Below are positions 1 to 6,894 of a stretch of DNA of 17,357 bases, in pieces; the stretch's first letter is position 1, and each line of letters begins with the position of its first letter. The notes beneath the pieces are model-generated. The model was not told the origin of the DNA and did not search any database. It saw only the letters and a list, made by a program, of their open reading frames with translations. Made by a program: the position numbers and the translations under genes. The stretch comes from Peptococcaceae bacterium BRH_c23 (GTDB taxonomy: Bacteria; Bacillota_B; Desulfitobacteriia; Desulfitobacteriales; Desulfitobacteriaceae): positions 1 to 17,357 of the forward strand of contig LADV01000306.1 of the NCBI GenBank assembly GCA_000961805.1. The letters run 5' to 3'.

Positions 1-7
1 AATTCAT

Positions 8-44
8 CCCCCACTTAAACACTGCGGAGTTTTGAAGTCGGGGG
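8..44. repeat. Imperfect hairpin at left edge, IS200/IS605-end-like
   Basis: An inverted repeat pairs CCCCC at 8-12 with GGGGG at 40-44 and ACTT at 13-16 with AAGT at 35-38, leaving C39 bulged. Inner pairing AAACACT / AGTTTT closes a GCGG loop. There is no T-run at the proper place on either strand, so it is not an obvious intrinsic terminator. The long C/G-topped stem resembles the 3'-end hairpins of IS200/IS605 elements and their guide RNAs, but no transposase or TnpB reading frame is next to it. I see it as a possible element remnant. The neighbouring bases 45-141 hold no gene that I can support. Confidence 0.35.
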
Positions 45-141
45 TCTTCTTGCTGACTTTGATAAATCAACTTGGAATTCCTGGGAAGCTGGATGGTATG
101 TACTTATGGTTGACAGGATAGTGCAAAATCAGTGGGATTTT

Positions 142-193
142 TAAAACAAAAGAAGGCCCATTAACGATCTTATCAATCGGCAATGGGCCTTCT
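142..193 (-). terminator. Rho-independent terminator after the small Cys-protein gene
   Basis: A perfect 12-bp inverted repeat (AGAAGGCCCATT at 151-162, AATGGGCCTTCT at 182-193) encloses a 19-nt loop that can add a further CGAT/ATCG pairing. Read on the minus strand the stem is followed by TTTTGTTTT. It lies about 24 bp beyond the stop codon of the last gene and probably ends the whole methyl-transfer transcript. Confidence 0.85.
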
Positions 194-216
194 ACTTCTT
201 CGTTAACGTTTCAAAC

Positions 217-537
217 TTACTCCCTAGTAACACTGATACTAGCATTTTGGGGCAAAGCCAACCCTGCAGCCACTTCTATGGTTTTTATAATCCCGGAAAC
301 ACCCGGGCAACTGGGATGTGGGCTATATTTGGCAAAAACTTCATACACTTTCCCCATATGAAGTTTTTTAAAAATCTCTTGGAAAGCATCGACTTCGACT
401 AATTCTTGAGCAATCTTTTGGTAATTCGGACAGTCACTAGTAATCTCCAATTTTACTTTATGCCCGTCCTCGCTTAGCGCTTTTACATTAATTGTAAAAC
501 CACATGCCCCCGCTTTAATAACTCCTGTTGCCATCAT
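217..537 (-). CDS. Small conserved-looking protein with three cysteines, function unknown
   Basis: I cannot assign a function to this 106-residue soluble protein. It has no signal peptide or membrane segment. Three cysteines lie in small turn-like motifs, A-C12-G-F, D-C36-P-N and S-C77-P-G, which could bind a metal or form thiol chemistry. The reading frame continues upstream to an ATG at 597, but the start at 537 (or the next codon, 534) is preferred. GAGGTGA sits just upstream of it, and the upstream extension would overlap a hairpin and be poorly supplied with a ribosome binding site. It is the last gene before a strong terminator, directly after the metF-metV fusion, so it is probably co-transcribed with one-carbon genes. 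I infer, without proof, an accessory role in methyl transfer or corrinoid handling. Being real is likely; the role is open. Confidence 0.75.
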   Translation of the reverse strand: MMATGVIKAGACGFTINVKALSEDGHKVKLEITSDCPNYQKIAQELVEVDAFQEIFKKLHMGKVYEVFAKYSPHPSCPGVSGIIKTIEVAAGLALPQNASISVTRE

Positions 538-539
538 AT

Positions 540-546
540 TCACCTC
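540..546 (-). promoter_or_regulatory. Ribosome binding site setting the small-protein start
   Basis: GAGGTGA on the minus strand lies 5 nt (from GAGG) before the ATG at 537 and 8 nt before the adjacent ATG at 534. This supports the shorter start over the ATG at 597. Confidence 0.6.
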
Positions 547-596
547 GAACTTTAAATTTAGATTCTGAATCAAAGGGAGCAATCGCAATTTGACCA

Positions 597-633
597 TTAA
601 AGAAATAATTAATTAAATCAATTATTTCTTTAA
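597..633 (-). repeat. A+T-rich hairpin over the metF-metV stop codon
   Basis: A 14-bp perfect inverted repeat (TTAAAGAAATAATT at 597-610 and its complement at 620-633) with a 9-nt loop includes the TAA stop and last codons of the upstream gene. With almost no G/C it would be weak. It could attenuate or protect transcript between metF-metV and the small gene, but it is not a convincing terminator. Confidence 0.4.
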
Positions 634-2187
634 TTTACTTTCTGGGCGCTTGATACCTAAGATAGGTGCTGAATGGTCTTTTCCTAAGAAGAAATTAGAC
701 CATGAGGACGTCTGATAGAAATCCCAGTTAGCGGGTGGCACCGGAGGAACATCTAAAGATGCTTCTTCACCATATTTCTTGAGTCTGGCATAAGCTCTGA
801 CCCAGACACATTTCTTCTCTTTTGGATAAACCTCACACCAACCGTCCAGGCTCCCGCCACAAGCCCCATTACGCTGATTTTTTGGACATTGGGACATAGG
901 GCAAAGATAGGCTAAATCCAACATAGCACAATCGCCGCAATCCTTGCAATCAAGCATGACGACTTTGGCAAGATGCTCAACAGCATGCAGCCTCTTTTCA
1001 GTTTTCTTCTTACCCTCTGCTGCACGGTACATACTGCGCATCATGGGGAACAACTTCTTATCAGGTGTGAACATGAGACCATGCATTCCACGCATCAACG
1101 AATACATCGCTCCAGCTGGGGCATCTAAGGGGAGATTGGCTCGATTTGTAGGTCGATCTGTGTTCAAACCAGTTTTCTCATCTTTTTCAAAGTAGTAGAA
1201 TCCATTCGTTTGAGGATAATCAAACTCTTTGACAAGATCTTGCCAATTCGGGTAAAGTTCTTCCCCTTTGTCAAGAATGTATTCTAATTGTTCGTATTTA
1301 AGGTTATGCCCGCCAATATGAACTCCGGCACAGCCTATGCCTTTCAAGATCGCGTACAATTTGGCGGCCCTCAACATCCGTTGACCTACCCCTTTATCCG
1401 CGGCGCCCTTTTCCTCATTGAGTTCTGCCAAAAGTTTGTCTGTGACGACACAACCAGGCAACTTGTTTTGATTCATGACATTAGCTGCTCCATAAGGCAG
1501 CACGTAAATATTTCCCACAACCGGAATATCTAACTTATTAACCTTCAGGAATTGGATGACTTCATGACATTTCCGAGCATCATACCCTAGTTGAGTGACG
1601 ACAAATTGAGCGCCGCCTTCGATTTTCTTTTTCAGCTTGTAGTATTGAACCATCAGTTCAGCCTCTGTAGACTTGAACGGGGAAACAGCCGCTCCGGCAA
1701 AAAAGTCACTGGGTGCGTGATAAGTTGGTCCCTTCATTCCTTGAACTTCTAAGCCCTTATTCATTTCAGCGATCAGTTGTAAGGTATTAGAGGGATCGAG
1801 ATCAAAGACTGGTTTAGGGCGTCCTTTAAATCCAGAATAGGTGTAGTCTCCTGTCATCACTAAGAGATTGCGAACTTTTGCACGATCTAAAGCGTATAAC
1901 TGACTTTCCATCTGATTACGATTCTTATCTTTACAAGTGAAATGTACCAAGGGTTCAATCCCCATTTTGAGAATCTCCATGCCCAAATAATCAGCTAGGA
2001 TTGCCGGATTACCACCAGGGTTATCTGTAATGGTGAGTGCATGGACTCTACCACCTTTAGCAGCTTGTTCTGCCGATGCGATAGCACTCTCTTGGGCCTT
2101 TTCATTGGCACCTCTTCCGGGTACAAGTTCCCAAGTTACAGAAAGTGTGTTTTTGTCAAGTATCGACTCTTTAAACTTATTTAACAT
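622..2187 (-). CDS. metF: Methylenetetrahydrofolate reductase, MetF-MetV fusion
   Basis: This 521-residue protein joins two units. Residues 1 to about 300 are a MetF-type TIM barrel (start LSVTWELVPGRGANEK; LTITDNPGG near 51; VMTGDYTYSGFKGRPKPVFDLDP near 110-132). Residues about 360-500 match the MetV-like C-terminal methylenetetrahydrofolate reductase domain, with eight cysteines at 414, 417, 420, 429, 434, 443, 451 and 460 suited to Fe-S or zinc binding. The enzyme interconverts 5-methyl- and 5,10-methylene-tetrahydrofolate. In this context it probably oxidises methyl groups delivered by the neighbouring methyltransferase, although the reaction could run in the other direction. In Moorella-type acetogens MetF and MetV are separate genes; here they are one chain. 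No electron-transfer partner (HdrABC, RnfC-like) is in the window. GGGAGAGG precedes the ATG by 8 nt. Confidence 0.9.
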   Translation of the reverse strand: MLNKFKESILDKNTLSVTWELVPGRGANEKAQESAIASAEQAAKGGRVHALTITDNPGGNPAILADYLGMEILKMGIEPLVHFTCKDKNRNQMESQLYALDRAKVRNLLVMTGDYTYSGFKGRPKPVFDLDPSNTLQLIAEMNKGLEVQGMKGPTYHAPSDFFAGAAVSPFKSTEAELMVQYYKLKKKIEGGAQFVVTQLGYDARKCHEVIQFLKVNKLDIPVVGNIYVLPYGAANVMNQNKLPGCVVTDKLLAELNEEKGAADKGVGQRMLRAAKLYAILKGIGCAGVHIGGHNLKYEQLEYILDKGEELYPNWQDLVKEFDYPQTNGFYYFEKDEKTGLNTDRPTNRANLPLDAPAGAMYSLMRGMHGLMFTPDKKLFPMMRSMYRAAEGKKKTEKRLHAVEHLAKVVMLDCKDCGDCAMLDLAYLCPMSQCPKNQRNGACGGSLDGWCEVYPKEKKCVWVRAYARLKKYGEEASLDVPPVPPANWDFYQTSSWSNFFLGKDHSAPILGIKRPESKLKK

Positions 2188-2236
2188 TTAACAGACCTCT
2201 CCCTTTTCTCCAATATCGATCTTGTTTTCTTATTTC

Positions 2237-2265
2237 ATTATAACCCTTCTTGGACTATAATTTAA
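2237..2265 (-). promoter_or_regulatory. Candidate sigma-A promoter for metF-metV
   Basis: On the minus strand a perfect -10 TATAAT (2242-2237) is preceded after 17 nt by TTAAAT, a poor -35 (3 of 6). It lies in the 108-bp gap after the RACE gene and would give a leader of about 45 nt. Read-through from upstream is equally possible. Confidence 0.35.
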
Positions 2266-2295
2266 GATGTTTTCCGGCAATTTTAAAAGATTCAA

Positions 2296-4128
2296 TCAAC
2301 TTAGGCGCTCTAAATACATGCTATTCATGAAGTAACTGGAAAATGTGGAATTTCCGCCCAGTTCCACATGGCGAATTTTAAGATATAACTCCTTGGCCTT
2401 CGTTAATTCTTGGTAATTCAGAAGAGCTCGTATAGCTCCTACATGCGCCGCATTACCAACCGATTTAATCTTATCTGGGGATATATCTGGAACAAGACCA
2501 ATATTTAAAATGTTATTTGCTTTAAGATAGGTTGCAAAGGTCCCTGATAAAATAACTGAATCAAGCTCAGGTACTGTAATATCAGCCATTTCAACTAAGG
2601 TTTTAATTCCTGCGCAGACAGCTCCTTTGGCTAACTGCATTTCGCTAATGTCTTTTTGACTTAAGGTCACATCTATTCCTTGATCCGTACCATAAGCCAA
2701 GACAAATTCACGCCCTTTTTCACCTTTGCGAATCCGATTGGCTAGTTCTAGGGAAAGCCCTTCTCCCTTTTCAGGATCATAAAGTTTCCCTTGTTTGTTG
2801 ACAACACCAGACTTTCTCATCTCATCGATCCCCTCAATGAGACCTGAGCCGCAAATGCCGACTGGTTTATGTCTGCCGATCACTTCAAAGGTTACTCCAT
2901 CGTCCGTGATCGTAACTCCTTCAATGGCTCCCTGTTTTGCTCTCATTCCATGGGCAATGCCAGCACCTTCGAAAGCTGGTCCTGCCGCCGTAGAGCAGGC
3001 AATCATCGTGTTCTCGGTTTTTAAGAACAGTTCGCAATTCGTACCTAAGTCAATGAGTAAATGATTCCCTTCTCCCAAAACTTCAGGCGCTCCTACAATA
3101 GCCCCCATGGTATCTCCCCCAACAAAGCTTCCGATGTTTGGGAAGAGATGAACCTTAGCTTGAGCATTGATTTCCAGTCCTAATTCCCTCGCCGTGAACG
3201 TCAAGGGTCGATTACAGACTGAAACAAAGGGAGAAACTGCAAGATGAGAAACATCCAAACCTAGAAGAAGATGTTGCATCGTCGTGTTACCCACGATCGT
3301 CATTTTATAGATCTCGCTTTGTTGGATATCCGTCTTAGAAGCGAGTTCTTCAAGTAAGTGATTAATCGTTCTCCTCACAGCACTGCGTAAAGTCAAGGCA
3401 TTCTCTCGACTTTCCGTAGCAAAGGAAATACGAGAGATTACATCCGCACCATAAGCTGTCTGTTGATTTTCCGTAGATACAACTTTCAGGACATCTCCTT
3501 GTAATAGATCGACTAGGGCGACTGCTACGCTGGTGGTTCCAATATCAATGGCTACACCATAAAGTCGTTTTGTCGTATCTCCCGCTTCGATATCCATAAT
3601 CTCATCGTCAGAAGCTGTAATCGTTAAGGCGTACTTATCTGCCCGTAAAACGTCCGGAACCTTACCTAGGACATACAAGCTGGCCTTAGTATAACTCTTA
3701 CCTGTGATCGTGCTTAGGGTATCTACGATACGATCCCAGTCCCCTCGTTCATCAGCAAGGGTTGGCTTGCTGGCCTGAATATATACCTTTTCCACCTTGG
3801 CATCTAAGGCAGTCGCCTTCATTCCGAGGAGAGCCCCTTCTTTTCGATCCTGGCTCTCGACAAAGTCCAGTTCAATAACCATACCCTCAGCAGGTACAAC
3901 GGTACAGGCAAGCCTTATACCTGTCTTTAATTCAATGTCATTGAGATGCGCTAAATCTCGCTCACTTGGCGAAGAGACATGCCCAGTCATTCGAACTTTA
4001 CATTTACCACAGGTTCCTTTGCCATTACAAACATTTTGCACGGGAAGACGATTACGGATGAGGGCTTCCATTAAGGTTTCATTTTCCTCTGTTGTTATGA
4101 CTTGATTGGGGTAAATTGTTATCTCCAT
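2296..4128 (-). CDS. RACE-type corrinoid activation protein (2Fe-2S ferredoxin + ASKHA ATPase)
   Basis: This 610-residue protein reactivates corrinoid proteins whose cobalt has been oxidised to Co(II), using ATP and a low-potential electron. Residues 1-90 are a 2Fe-2S ferredoxin domain with ligands C34, C40, C43 (CNGKGTCGKC) and C75 (RLACTV). A linker follows, then from about residue 189 an ASKHA/actin-fold ATPase, starting with the phosphate-binding GVAIDIGTTSVAVALV and continuing with MTIVGNTTMQHLLLG, LLIDLGTNCEL and GICGSGLIEGI. This is the RACo/RACE layout known from acetogens and from Desulfitobacterium methyltransferase clusters. The [2Fe-2S] version is typical of bacterial activators, whereas RamA of methanogens carries 4Fe-4S centres. 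AGGAGG lies 7 nt before the ATG. Its targets are presumably the two corrinoid proteins upstream. The family call is firm; which partner it serves is inferred. Confidence 0.93.
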   Translation of the reverse strand: MEITIYPNQVITTEENETLMEALIRNRLPVQNVCNGKGTCGKCKVRMTGHVSSPSERDLAHLNDIELKTGIRLACTVVPAEGMVIELDFVESQDRKEGALLGMKATALDAKVEKVYIQASKPTLADERGDWDRIVDTLSTITGKSYTKASLYVLGKVPDVLRADKYALTITASDDEIMDIEAGDTTKRLYGVAIDIGTTSVAVALVDLLQGDVLKVVSTENQQTAYGADVISRISFATESRENALTLRSAVRRTINHLLEELASKTDIQQSEIYKMTIVGNTTMQHLLLGLDVSHLAVSPFVSVCNRPLTFTARELGLEINAQAKVHLFPNIGSFVGGDTMGAIVGAPEVLGEGNHLLIDLGTNCELFLKTENTMIACSTAAGPAFEGAGIAHGMRAKQGAIEGVTITDDGVTFEVIGRHKPVGICGSGLIEGIDEMRKSGVVNKQGKLYDPEKGEGLSLELANRIRKGEKGREFVLAYGTDQGIDVTLSQKDISEMQLAKGAVCAGIKTLVEMADITVPELDSVILSGTFATYLKANNILNIGLVPDISPDKIKSVGNAAHVGAIRALLNYQELTKAKELYLKIRHVELGGNSTFSSYFMNSMYLERLS

Positions 4129-4278
4129 GACGACCTCCTATTAGCATATCGACTATCTGTCTTCCCCCAAGGCAAACAGTTCACCTGTCCCCTTGTTCTC
4201 CCACAGATACTTTCTCCTATAATTAATATTCGCCTCGTTTCATGGTTATCCTTCAAGATAACTCAGACTTATCTGTCA

Positions 4279-4902
4279 TTATTCTACCTTTTCTAAGAAA
4301 TTCGCCAGTTCTTTAGGAGTATTAAAGAGATGATCTGGAGAACCTTCCTGGAGTTTAGCGGGTGAATGCCATCCCCACGTGACTGCAATGGTCTGGGTTC
4401 CAGCATGTTTACCTTCGATCATATCTCCTTTAGTATCCCCCACATAATAGGCGGGGATTCTGGGATGTAAGGACATTGTGTTTTGAATCTTTTTAATTTT
4501 ACTCTTTTCCTTTTCTGCCCCAATGACATCGATAAAACAAGTAATTCCGTTTTGGCTTAATATCTTTATCGTAGCACTGGACAGATTTGAGGTTATGACA
4601 TAAACTAAGTGTTTTTCAGAAATACGTTGTAATGCTTCTCCTATGTCAGCAAAGAGTTCAAGATCTGCCAATTGTTCACCTTGTAAAATTTCATATCGCT
4701 TTAAAATAGTGTCAATCGTTGATTCATCCATACCGCGCTGCATCATAGTTTCGTAGACATTCCCTTCAAAAAGCCCGATCACATCATGCGGCTCTTGGAT
4801 CCCTGTGAACCCATTCTCCAGACAGGCTTGTGAAAAGCGAGCTATAAAAACCTCAAGGGAATCAACGATAACTCCATCATAATCAAACATTACAAGCGCC
4901 AC
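4279..4902 (-). CDS. HAD-superfamily phosphatase, phosphoglycolate-phosphatase-like
   Basis: This 207-residue protein has all four HAD motifs: motif I D7-Y-D9-G-V (nucleophile and acid/base Asp), motif II T104-S-N, motif III Lys in GAEKEKSK (about 131-133) and motif IV G-D156-TKG-D160. An alpha-helical cap (about residues 15-85) between motifs I and II makes it a subfamily I enzyme like Gph or beta-phosphoglucomutase. The start is GTG, with AGGAGG 7 nt upstream. It sits between the terminator after the MtgA-like gene and the corrinoid activator. The substrate cannot be read from sequence. It might clear a dead-end phosphorylated metabolite or undo the action of the APH-fold kinase encoded 3.6 kb away; both are guesses. 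Confidence 0.85.
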   Translation of the reverse strand: MALVMFDYDGVIVDSLEVFIARFSQACLENGFTGIQEPHDVIGLFEGNVYETMMQRGMDESTIDTILKRYEILQGEQLADLELFADIGEALQRISEKHLVYVITSNLSSATIKILSQNGITCFIDVIGAEKEKSKIKKIQNTMSLHPRIPAYYVGDTKGDMIEGKHAGTQTIAVTWGWHSPAKLQEGSPDHLFNTPKELANFLEKVE

Positions 4903-4986
4903 GTTCTACCTCCTAGCTTGCCAGTAGAATTCCTACTATTCTTAAGCGTACTGACTTGTCCATCAAGCATAGTACCCCTATTAAAG

Positions 4987-5020
4987 ATGATCCCCTCCTC
5001 AAGCGAGAGAAGGGGATCAT
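4987..5020 (-). terminator. Probable terminator after the MtgA-like gene
   Basis: A 10-bp perfect stem (ATGATCCCCT at 4987-4996, AGGGGATCAT at 5011-5020) can be lengthened by a G-U pair and three more pairs to about 14 bp with a 6-nt loop. Downstream on the minus strand comes CTTTAAT, a weak U-tract. It lies about 20 bp after the stop codon. Confidence 0.65.
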
Positions 5021-5041
5021 TCACTGATTTGCAGTTTAAGA

Positions 5042-5845
5042 TTAGCCTAAGAAATCGAATTGTTTATTGCGGAAGGCCTTAAGATATTTGACACAATAGT
5101 CATCTCGTCCAGCCAGAGCCTCGGCAGTCACCAAGCTCGCCATCATCATCTTATCCAGCGGGTTGATGATGAGTCCATCCAACCCTTTGCCGATGGCCAT
5201 AATAGCAAAGGCATGGTTCATGAATTTTCGAACTGGCAAGCCATAAGACACATTGGAAAGTCCGCAAATCGTATGGACCCCTTTAAAGCGAGTCATGATG
5301 GCTTCCACAGAGTTAATGAACTCAACTGCAAAGGTACTGTTGGTAGAAACAGGCTGAACCAACGGGTCAACATAAATATTATTAAGCGGAACATTATTTT
5401 TGACTAAGCCGTCAATCAGTTTTTCGGCAATTCTAAGCCGAGCATCCATTGTTTCGGGCATCCCTTCGTCACTCATGCAAAGGGCCACAACTTTTAAGTC
5501 AGTTCCGGCAACGACAGGAATTAAGGCATTATAACGTTCTTTTTCCAAAGATATAGAGTTAATCATCGCGATGCCTTTGTGCACAGACAGAGCCGCCTCG
5601 ATGGCCTTGGGATCTGGACTATCAATGCAGCAAGGGGCGTCAACTGCTTCTTGAACTGTTTTCACTAGCCATTGCAGGTATTCAGGTTCTTTGCCCACAA
5701 AGATACCGGCATTCACATCGATAAAGTCCGCTCCTGCTTCATATTCGTCCTTAGCCACCTGTTGGATATATGCAGCATCCTGTGCTTTGATGGCTTCCCC
5801 AACAGCCTTGCGGCTTGCATTAATTAATTCTCCAACTACTAACAT
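5042..5845 (-). CDS. Methylcorrinoid:tetrahydrofolate methyltransferase, MtgA/AcsE-like pterin-binding protein
   Basis: This 267-residue single-domain protein has the pterin-binding TIM-barrel fold shared by AcsE, MtgA and the dihydropteroate synthase family. Visible family motifs are MLVVGELINAS at the N terminus, GADFIDVNAG near 40, CIDSPDPKAIEAAL near 74, MINSISLE near 94, YVDPLVQP near 159 and the ICGLSNVSYGLP strand near 195, whose Asn corresponds to the pterin-contacting Asn of AcsE. It should transfer the methyl group from the corrinoid protein to tetrahydrofolate. The length fits the family and AGGAGG precedes the ATG. It is separated from the upstream corrinoid gene by 336 bp holding its own sigma-54-type promoter, and is followed by a terminator, so it may be regulated apart from the methyltransferase gene. 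Physiological substrate pairing is inferred from context. Confidence 0.88.
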   Translation of the reverse strand: MLVVGELINASRKAVGEAIKAQDAAYIQQVAKDEYEAGADFIDVNAGIFVGKEPEYLQWLVKTVQEAVDAPCCIDSPDPKAIEAALSVHKGIAMINSISLEKERYNALIPVVAGTDLKVVALCMSDEGMPETMDARLRIAEKLIDGLVKNNVPLNNIYVDPLVQPVSTNSTFAVEFINSVEAIMTRFKGVHTICGLSNVSYGLPVRKFMNHAFAIMAIGKGLDGLIINPLDKMMMASLVTAEALAGRDDYCVKYLKAFRNKQFDFLG

Positions 5846-5895
5846 TGACTTTTCCTCCTCATATTTCAGTTCAACTTAATCCTCTTAGTGAATAC

Positions 5896-5912
5896 TGCAA
5901 ATTCTATGCCAA
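5896..5912 (-). promoter_or_regulatory. Sigma-54 (-24/-12) promoter of the MtgA-like gene
   Basis: The minus strand reads TTGGCATAGAATTTGCA. It matches the consensus TTGGCAC-N5-TTGCA at all positions but one, with the invariant GG and GC spaced correctly. Transcription would begin near 5885, leaving a leader of about 40 nt that contains the AGGAGG before the ATG at 5845. Sigma-54 promoters need an enhancer-binding ATPase; none is encoded in the window. Confidence 0.7.
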
Positions 5913-6022
5913 CAATTATACTGGCAACAATCCCTCTTAATGACCTGACTCAAGCAAAATATTATCCCAAAAGGTCACTAATTAAATGGATCGGTATAAA
6001 TATTCACTAACTTGTTACATGT

Positions 6023-6128
6023 CTCCTAAGTCAGCATCGACTTAAGTCTATCTGACTTAGATCCACTTAAGTCATTCACCCATTGAAAGGTCGTCATTCA
6101 AACTCAGATAACGGTAATGACTTAGTCA
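6023..6128. repeat. Cluster of GACTTAAGTC-like palindromic sites, candidate enhancer
   Basis: This lies in the 336-bp gene-free stretch 5846-6181. One perfect palindrome GACTTAAGTC occurs at 6039-6048. Related copies are CACTTAAGTC (6064-6073), GACTTAGATC (6054-6063), CTCCTAAGTC (6023-6032) and the 9-base GACTTAGTC (6119-6127). GTCATTCA also occurs twice (6071-6078, 6093-6100). The sites lie about 140-240 bp upstream of the predicted sigma-54 start, the usual distance for an enhancer-binding protein. Some copies could also pair into RNA stems if the region is transcribed. Binding is an inference. Confidence 0.5.
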
Positions 6129-6135
6129 AGAATAA

Positions 6136-6164
6136 ACTATAGTATAAGCTGAGATAAAATTCAA
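6136..6164 (-). promoter_or_regulatory. Possible sigma-A promoter just after the second corrinoid gene
   Basis: On the minus strand TTGAAT (6164-6159) and TATAGT (6141-6136) are separated by exactly 17 nt. It would transcribe through the palindrome cluster toward the MtgA-like gene. In an A+T-rich region such a match can arise by chance. Confidence 0.3.
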
Positions 6165-6181
6165 ATCTTTAAAAAATGTTT

Positions 6182-6808
6182 TTATTTAGCAGTAAGTCGG
6201 CGAGCCGTCTCCACTGCTCCGGGAGCGTCAGTGCTCCAACCATCTGCCCCAATTTTGTTAGCAAAATCTTCTGAAACAGGTGCGCCGCCGACCATCGTCT
6301 TAAGGCTTAAACCCTGTTCGCGGATTGCTTTAACCGTGACTTCCATAAACGGCATCGTGGTGGTTAAGAGTGCGGACATGCAGATCACATCGGCATTTTT
6401 CTCCTTAGCCGTGGCCAGGAATTTTTCTGTATCTACGTCTACACCGAGGTCATAGACTTCAAAGCCGGCACCTTCCATCATCATGGAAACCAGGTTTTTG
6501 CCAATGTCATGTAAGTCACCTTTGACAGTTCCGATAATAATGGTTCCCTTTTTCTCGTTTTCCCCTTGAGACAACAATGGCTTAAGTACTTCAAGTCCGG
6601 CTTTCATAGCTTTAGCCGCCATGAGCATTTCCGGCACAAAGAATTCTCCTTCAGAGTAGCGTTGGCCAACTTCATCCATGGCTGCGATCAGACCATCACT
6701 AAGAATTTCAGAAACGTCAGTCCCACTAGCTACCTCTGCATTAACGAGAGTCACCACTTTGTCGATATCAAATTCAACCACTGCAGCAAAAATGTCTTGT
6801 ACGCTCAT
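6182..6808 (-). CDS. Corrinoid (methyl-carrier) protein, MtgC/MttC family
   Basis: This 208-residue cobamide-binding protein acts as methyl carrier between the MttB-family methyltransferase encoded just upstream and the MtgA-like enzyme. Residues 1 to about 85 form the helical cap domain (B12-binding-2, motif VPEMLMAAKAMKAGL). Residues about 88-208 form the Rossmann-like B12-binding domain with the base-off/His-on signature D98-L-H100-D-I-G103, the S-A-L strand (MSALLTTTM) and GGAP near 175. H100 would ligate cobalt from below. AAAGGGAGAG precedes the ATG, and the gap to the methyltransferase gene is 86 bp, so the two are likely one transcript. The family is certain; the exact substrate system (glycine betaine or another methylated amine) depends on the partner. 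Confidence 0.92.
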   Translation of the reverse strand: MSVQDIFAAVVEFDIDKVVTLVNAEVASGTDVSEILSDGLIAAMDEVGQRYSEGEFFVPEMLMAAKAMKAGLEVLKPLLSQGENEKKGTIIIGTVKGDLHDIGKNLVSMMMEGAGFEVYDLGVDVDTEKFLATAKEKNADVICMSALLTTTMPFMEVTVKAIREQGLSLKTMVGGAPVSEDFANKIGADGWSTDAPGAVETARRLTAK

Positions 6809-6894
6809 TATTCTCTCCCTTTCCTATCGGCCGCTCTTGGCCGTCACGTTAAATTTCATGATTATGAATTAGTGATAAACTATTTACAATTAAA

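Noticed and set aside
1..141. C-terminal gene fragment on the plus strand ending at TAA near 144
   Set aside because: A frame of about 41 codons is open there but has an in-frame stop upstream, no start with a ribosome binding site and no recognisable domain, and it overlaps the edge hairpin.
4165..4187. Second sigma-54 promoter upstream of the RACE gene
   Set aside because: GG and GC have the right spacing on the minus strand, but the surrounding bases (AGGTGA...TTGCC) lack the CAC and final A/T of the consensus; likely chance.
5846..6181. Cobalamin riboswitch in the long gaps of this cobamide-dependent cluster
   Set aside because: I looked in the larger gene-free gaps for a conserved B12-box-like GCCACTG and associated stems and saw none; a covariance-model search would be needed to exclude a divergent one.
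6828..6843. CGGCC/GGCCG hairpin between the methyltransferase and corrinoid genes
   Set aside because: Only a 5-bp stem with no U-run on the minus strand; it does not support a terminator or a known riboswitch.
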